From Vulcanimicrobiota bacterium (lineage in GTDB: Bacteria > Vulcanimicrobiota > Vulcanimicrobiia > Vulcanimicrobiales > Vulcanimicrobiaceae): DNA of 32,194 nucleotides. This document shows positions 30,951 to 32,194 of the stretch, in pieces. The notes under the pieces were generated by a model. The model did not search any database and was not told where the DNA came from. It saw only the letters and a program-made list of their open reading frames with translations. Where the stretch lies: positions 1-32,194 of the forward strand of contig JAFAXS010000021.1 in NCBI GenBank assembly GCA_019240755.1. Direction: 5' to 3'. Position numbers and translations under genes: made by a program. The first letter of the stretch is position 1; each line of letters opens with the position of its first letter.

Positions 30951-32194
30951 ATGGCGGTGTTGGAGTCGCGGCTCGATCGGCATTCGAGCGATTTCGCGGC
31001 TAACTCTCAGCGAATGGAGCGTTTGGTCGGAGAGCTGCGCGAACGGCTGATTGCCGTTCGCGCCGGCGGCGGAAAGGAAGCCGTAGAGAAGCACCGCCGG
31101 CGCAACAAGCTGACGGCCCGCGAACGCATCGAGCGCTTGATCGATCCGGCCTCCGGTTTCCTCGAACTCTCACCGCTCGCCGCCGGCGAGATGTATCGCA
31201 ACGACTCACCGGCGGCGGGAATCCTGACCGGGATCGGCATCGTGGAGGGTCAGCACTGCGTAATCGTCGCGAACGACGCGACGGTCAAGGGCGGCACCTA
31301 CTACCCGATGACCGTGAAGAAACACCTGCGCGCGCAGGAGATCGCCGAGCAGAATCACCTGCCGTGCATCTATCTCGTGGATTCGGGCGGCGCGTTCTTG
31401 CCGCTGCAGGCCGACGTCTTTCCGGATCGCGACCACTTCGGCCGCATATTTTACAATCAGGCGCGCATGTCGAGCAAACGCATCGCGCAGATCGCCGCGG
31501 TAATGGGCTCGTGCACCGCCGGCGGAGCCTACGTTCCCGCGATGAGCGACGAAACCGTGATCGTCAAAGGACAGGGGACGATCTTTCTCGGCGGGCCACC
31601 GCTCGTGAAGGCGGCGACGGGCGAAGAGGTGAGCGCCGAGGATCTCGGCGGCGCCGACGTGCACACCCGCGTCTCGGGCGTCGCCGATCACTTCGCCGTC
31701 GACGACGCGCAGGCGCTGGCCATGGTTCGCGAGATCGTGCGCAACCTACACCTGGAGCTGCCGCGGCAGTGGGACCGAATCGAGCCCCAACCCCCGAAAT
31801 ACGAACCGCGCGACATCTACGGCGCCATTCCGGCCGATAGCCGCGTGGGCTACGACGTGCGCGAGGTTGTCGCGCGCTTGGTCGATGCGTCGGAGTTCCA
31901 CGAGTTCAAATCGCGCTACGGTACGACGCTCGTCTGCGGCTTCGCCCACATCGAGGGCCACCCGATCGGCATCCTCGCCAACAATGGAATTCTCTTTAGC
32001 GAGAGCGCGCTCAAGGGCGCGCACTTCATCGAGCTCTGCGCACAGCGCGGCACGCCGCTGCTCTTCTTGCAGAACATCACCGGCTTCATGGTGGGCAGGG
32101 AATACGAGAATCGCGGCATCGCGAAGGACGGCGCCAAGCTCGTCACCGCCGTCGCATGCGCTGAGGTGCCGAAGTTTACGGTGGTGATCGGCGG
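30951..32194 (+). CDS. Acyl-CoA carboxylase carboxyltransferase subunit, methylcrotonyl-CoA type (3' truncated)
   Basis: The frame is open from ATG 30951 to the window end (414 codons) and is therefore partial; full-length members have about 530 residues. The sequence carries [20 protein letters not shown], then [84 protein letters not shown] and [18 protein letters not shown]. This is the biotin-dependent carboxyltransferase fold with both crotonase-like domains, closest in pattern to the beta subunit of methylcrotonyl-CoA carboxylase (leucine degradation). A propionyl- or geranyl-CoA substrate cannot be excluded. The 86-base gap to the divergent DUF1800 gene holds its promoter, but I see no clear consensus. 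Confidence 0.92.
   Translation, partial: MAVLESRLDRHSSDFAANSQRMERLVGELRERLIAVRAGGGKEAVEKHRRRNKLTARERIERLIDPASGFLELSPLAAGEMYRNDSPAAGILTGIGIVEGQHCVIVANDATVKGGTYYPMTVKKHLRAQEIAEQNHLPCIYLVDSGGAFLPLQADVFPDRDHFGRIFYNQARMSSKRIAQIAAVMGSCTAGGAYVPAMSDETVIVKGQGTIFLGGPPLVKAATGEEVSAEDLGGADVHTRVSGVADHFAVDDAQALAMVREIVRNLHLELPRQWDRIEPQPPKYEPRDIYGAIPADSRVGYDVREVVARLVDASEFHEFKSRYGTTLVCGFAHIEGHPIGILANNGILFSESALKGAHFIELCAQRGTPLLFLQNITGFMVGREYENRGIAKDGAKLVTAVACAEVPKFTVVIG

Overview
The window is a gene-dense stretch of a GC-rich bacterial chromosome, with about thirty genes and almost no intergenic space. GTG and TTG starts are common, and many neighbours overlap by 4 bases (ATGA or GTGA), which implies translational coupling. 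I saw no rRNA, tRNA, IS element, phage gene or CRISPR array. The gene content (coproheme decarboxylase HemQ, PyrK/PyrD class IB, DUF1501/DUF1800 pair, DUF5679, DUF4097 proteins) fits a free-living heterotroph from a poorly sampled phylum. Candidatus Eremiobacterota (WPS-2) is my guess, but it rests on general resemblance, not on a marker gene.

Layout. 1-2724 (+): end of yraN, an APC amino-acid permease, a tiny membrane protein and a membrane-anchored universal stress protein, followed by a secreted protein (2743-3420). 3417-6881 (-): a ribose-type sugar ABC importer (lipoprotein, double ATPase, permease), preceded by an unknown membrane-anchored protein. 7596-9140 (+): comM. 9099-11867 (-): nrdR, dut, a ketopantoate-reductase-family gene and hemQ as one operon, headed by a promoter next to the terminator of a DUF5679 gene. 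12257-16543 (+): dprA, argS and a GT-C-like membrane protein. 16518-21110 (-): pyrK, pyrD, pyrF, pyrE, a GNAT acetyltransferase and an AI-2E-family exporter. 21230-21370 (+): a 46-residue orphan gene with its own promoter, strong ribosome binding site and terminator.

21424-27405 is the most interesting part. An ECF sigma factor, a small membrane protein (putative anti-sigma), an OmpR-type response regulator, a histidine kinase and a secreted DUF4097-like protein form one rightward operon. Leftward lies a second operon: a 44-residue ORF, a membrane-anchored DUF4097 protein and a DUF6249-like membrane protein. The shared intergenic region carries two back-to-back GAAAC-N16/17-CGTA elements within an inverted repeat. 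These look like divergent ECF promoters, so both operons may belong to one envelope-sensing circuit.

27422-30861 (-): DUF1800, DUF1501 and a metallo-beta-lactamase-fold protein. 30951 to the window end (+): a methylcrotonyl-CoA-carboxylase-type carboxyltransferase subunit, cut by the window edge.

All functions come from reading translated motifs by eye. No database search was run. Start codons marked as chosen rest on ribosome binding sites, overlaps or expected family N-termini.
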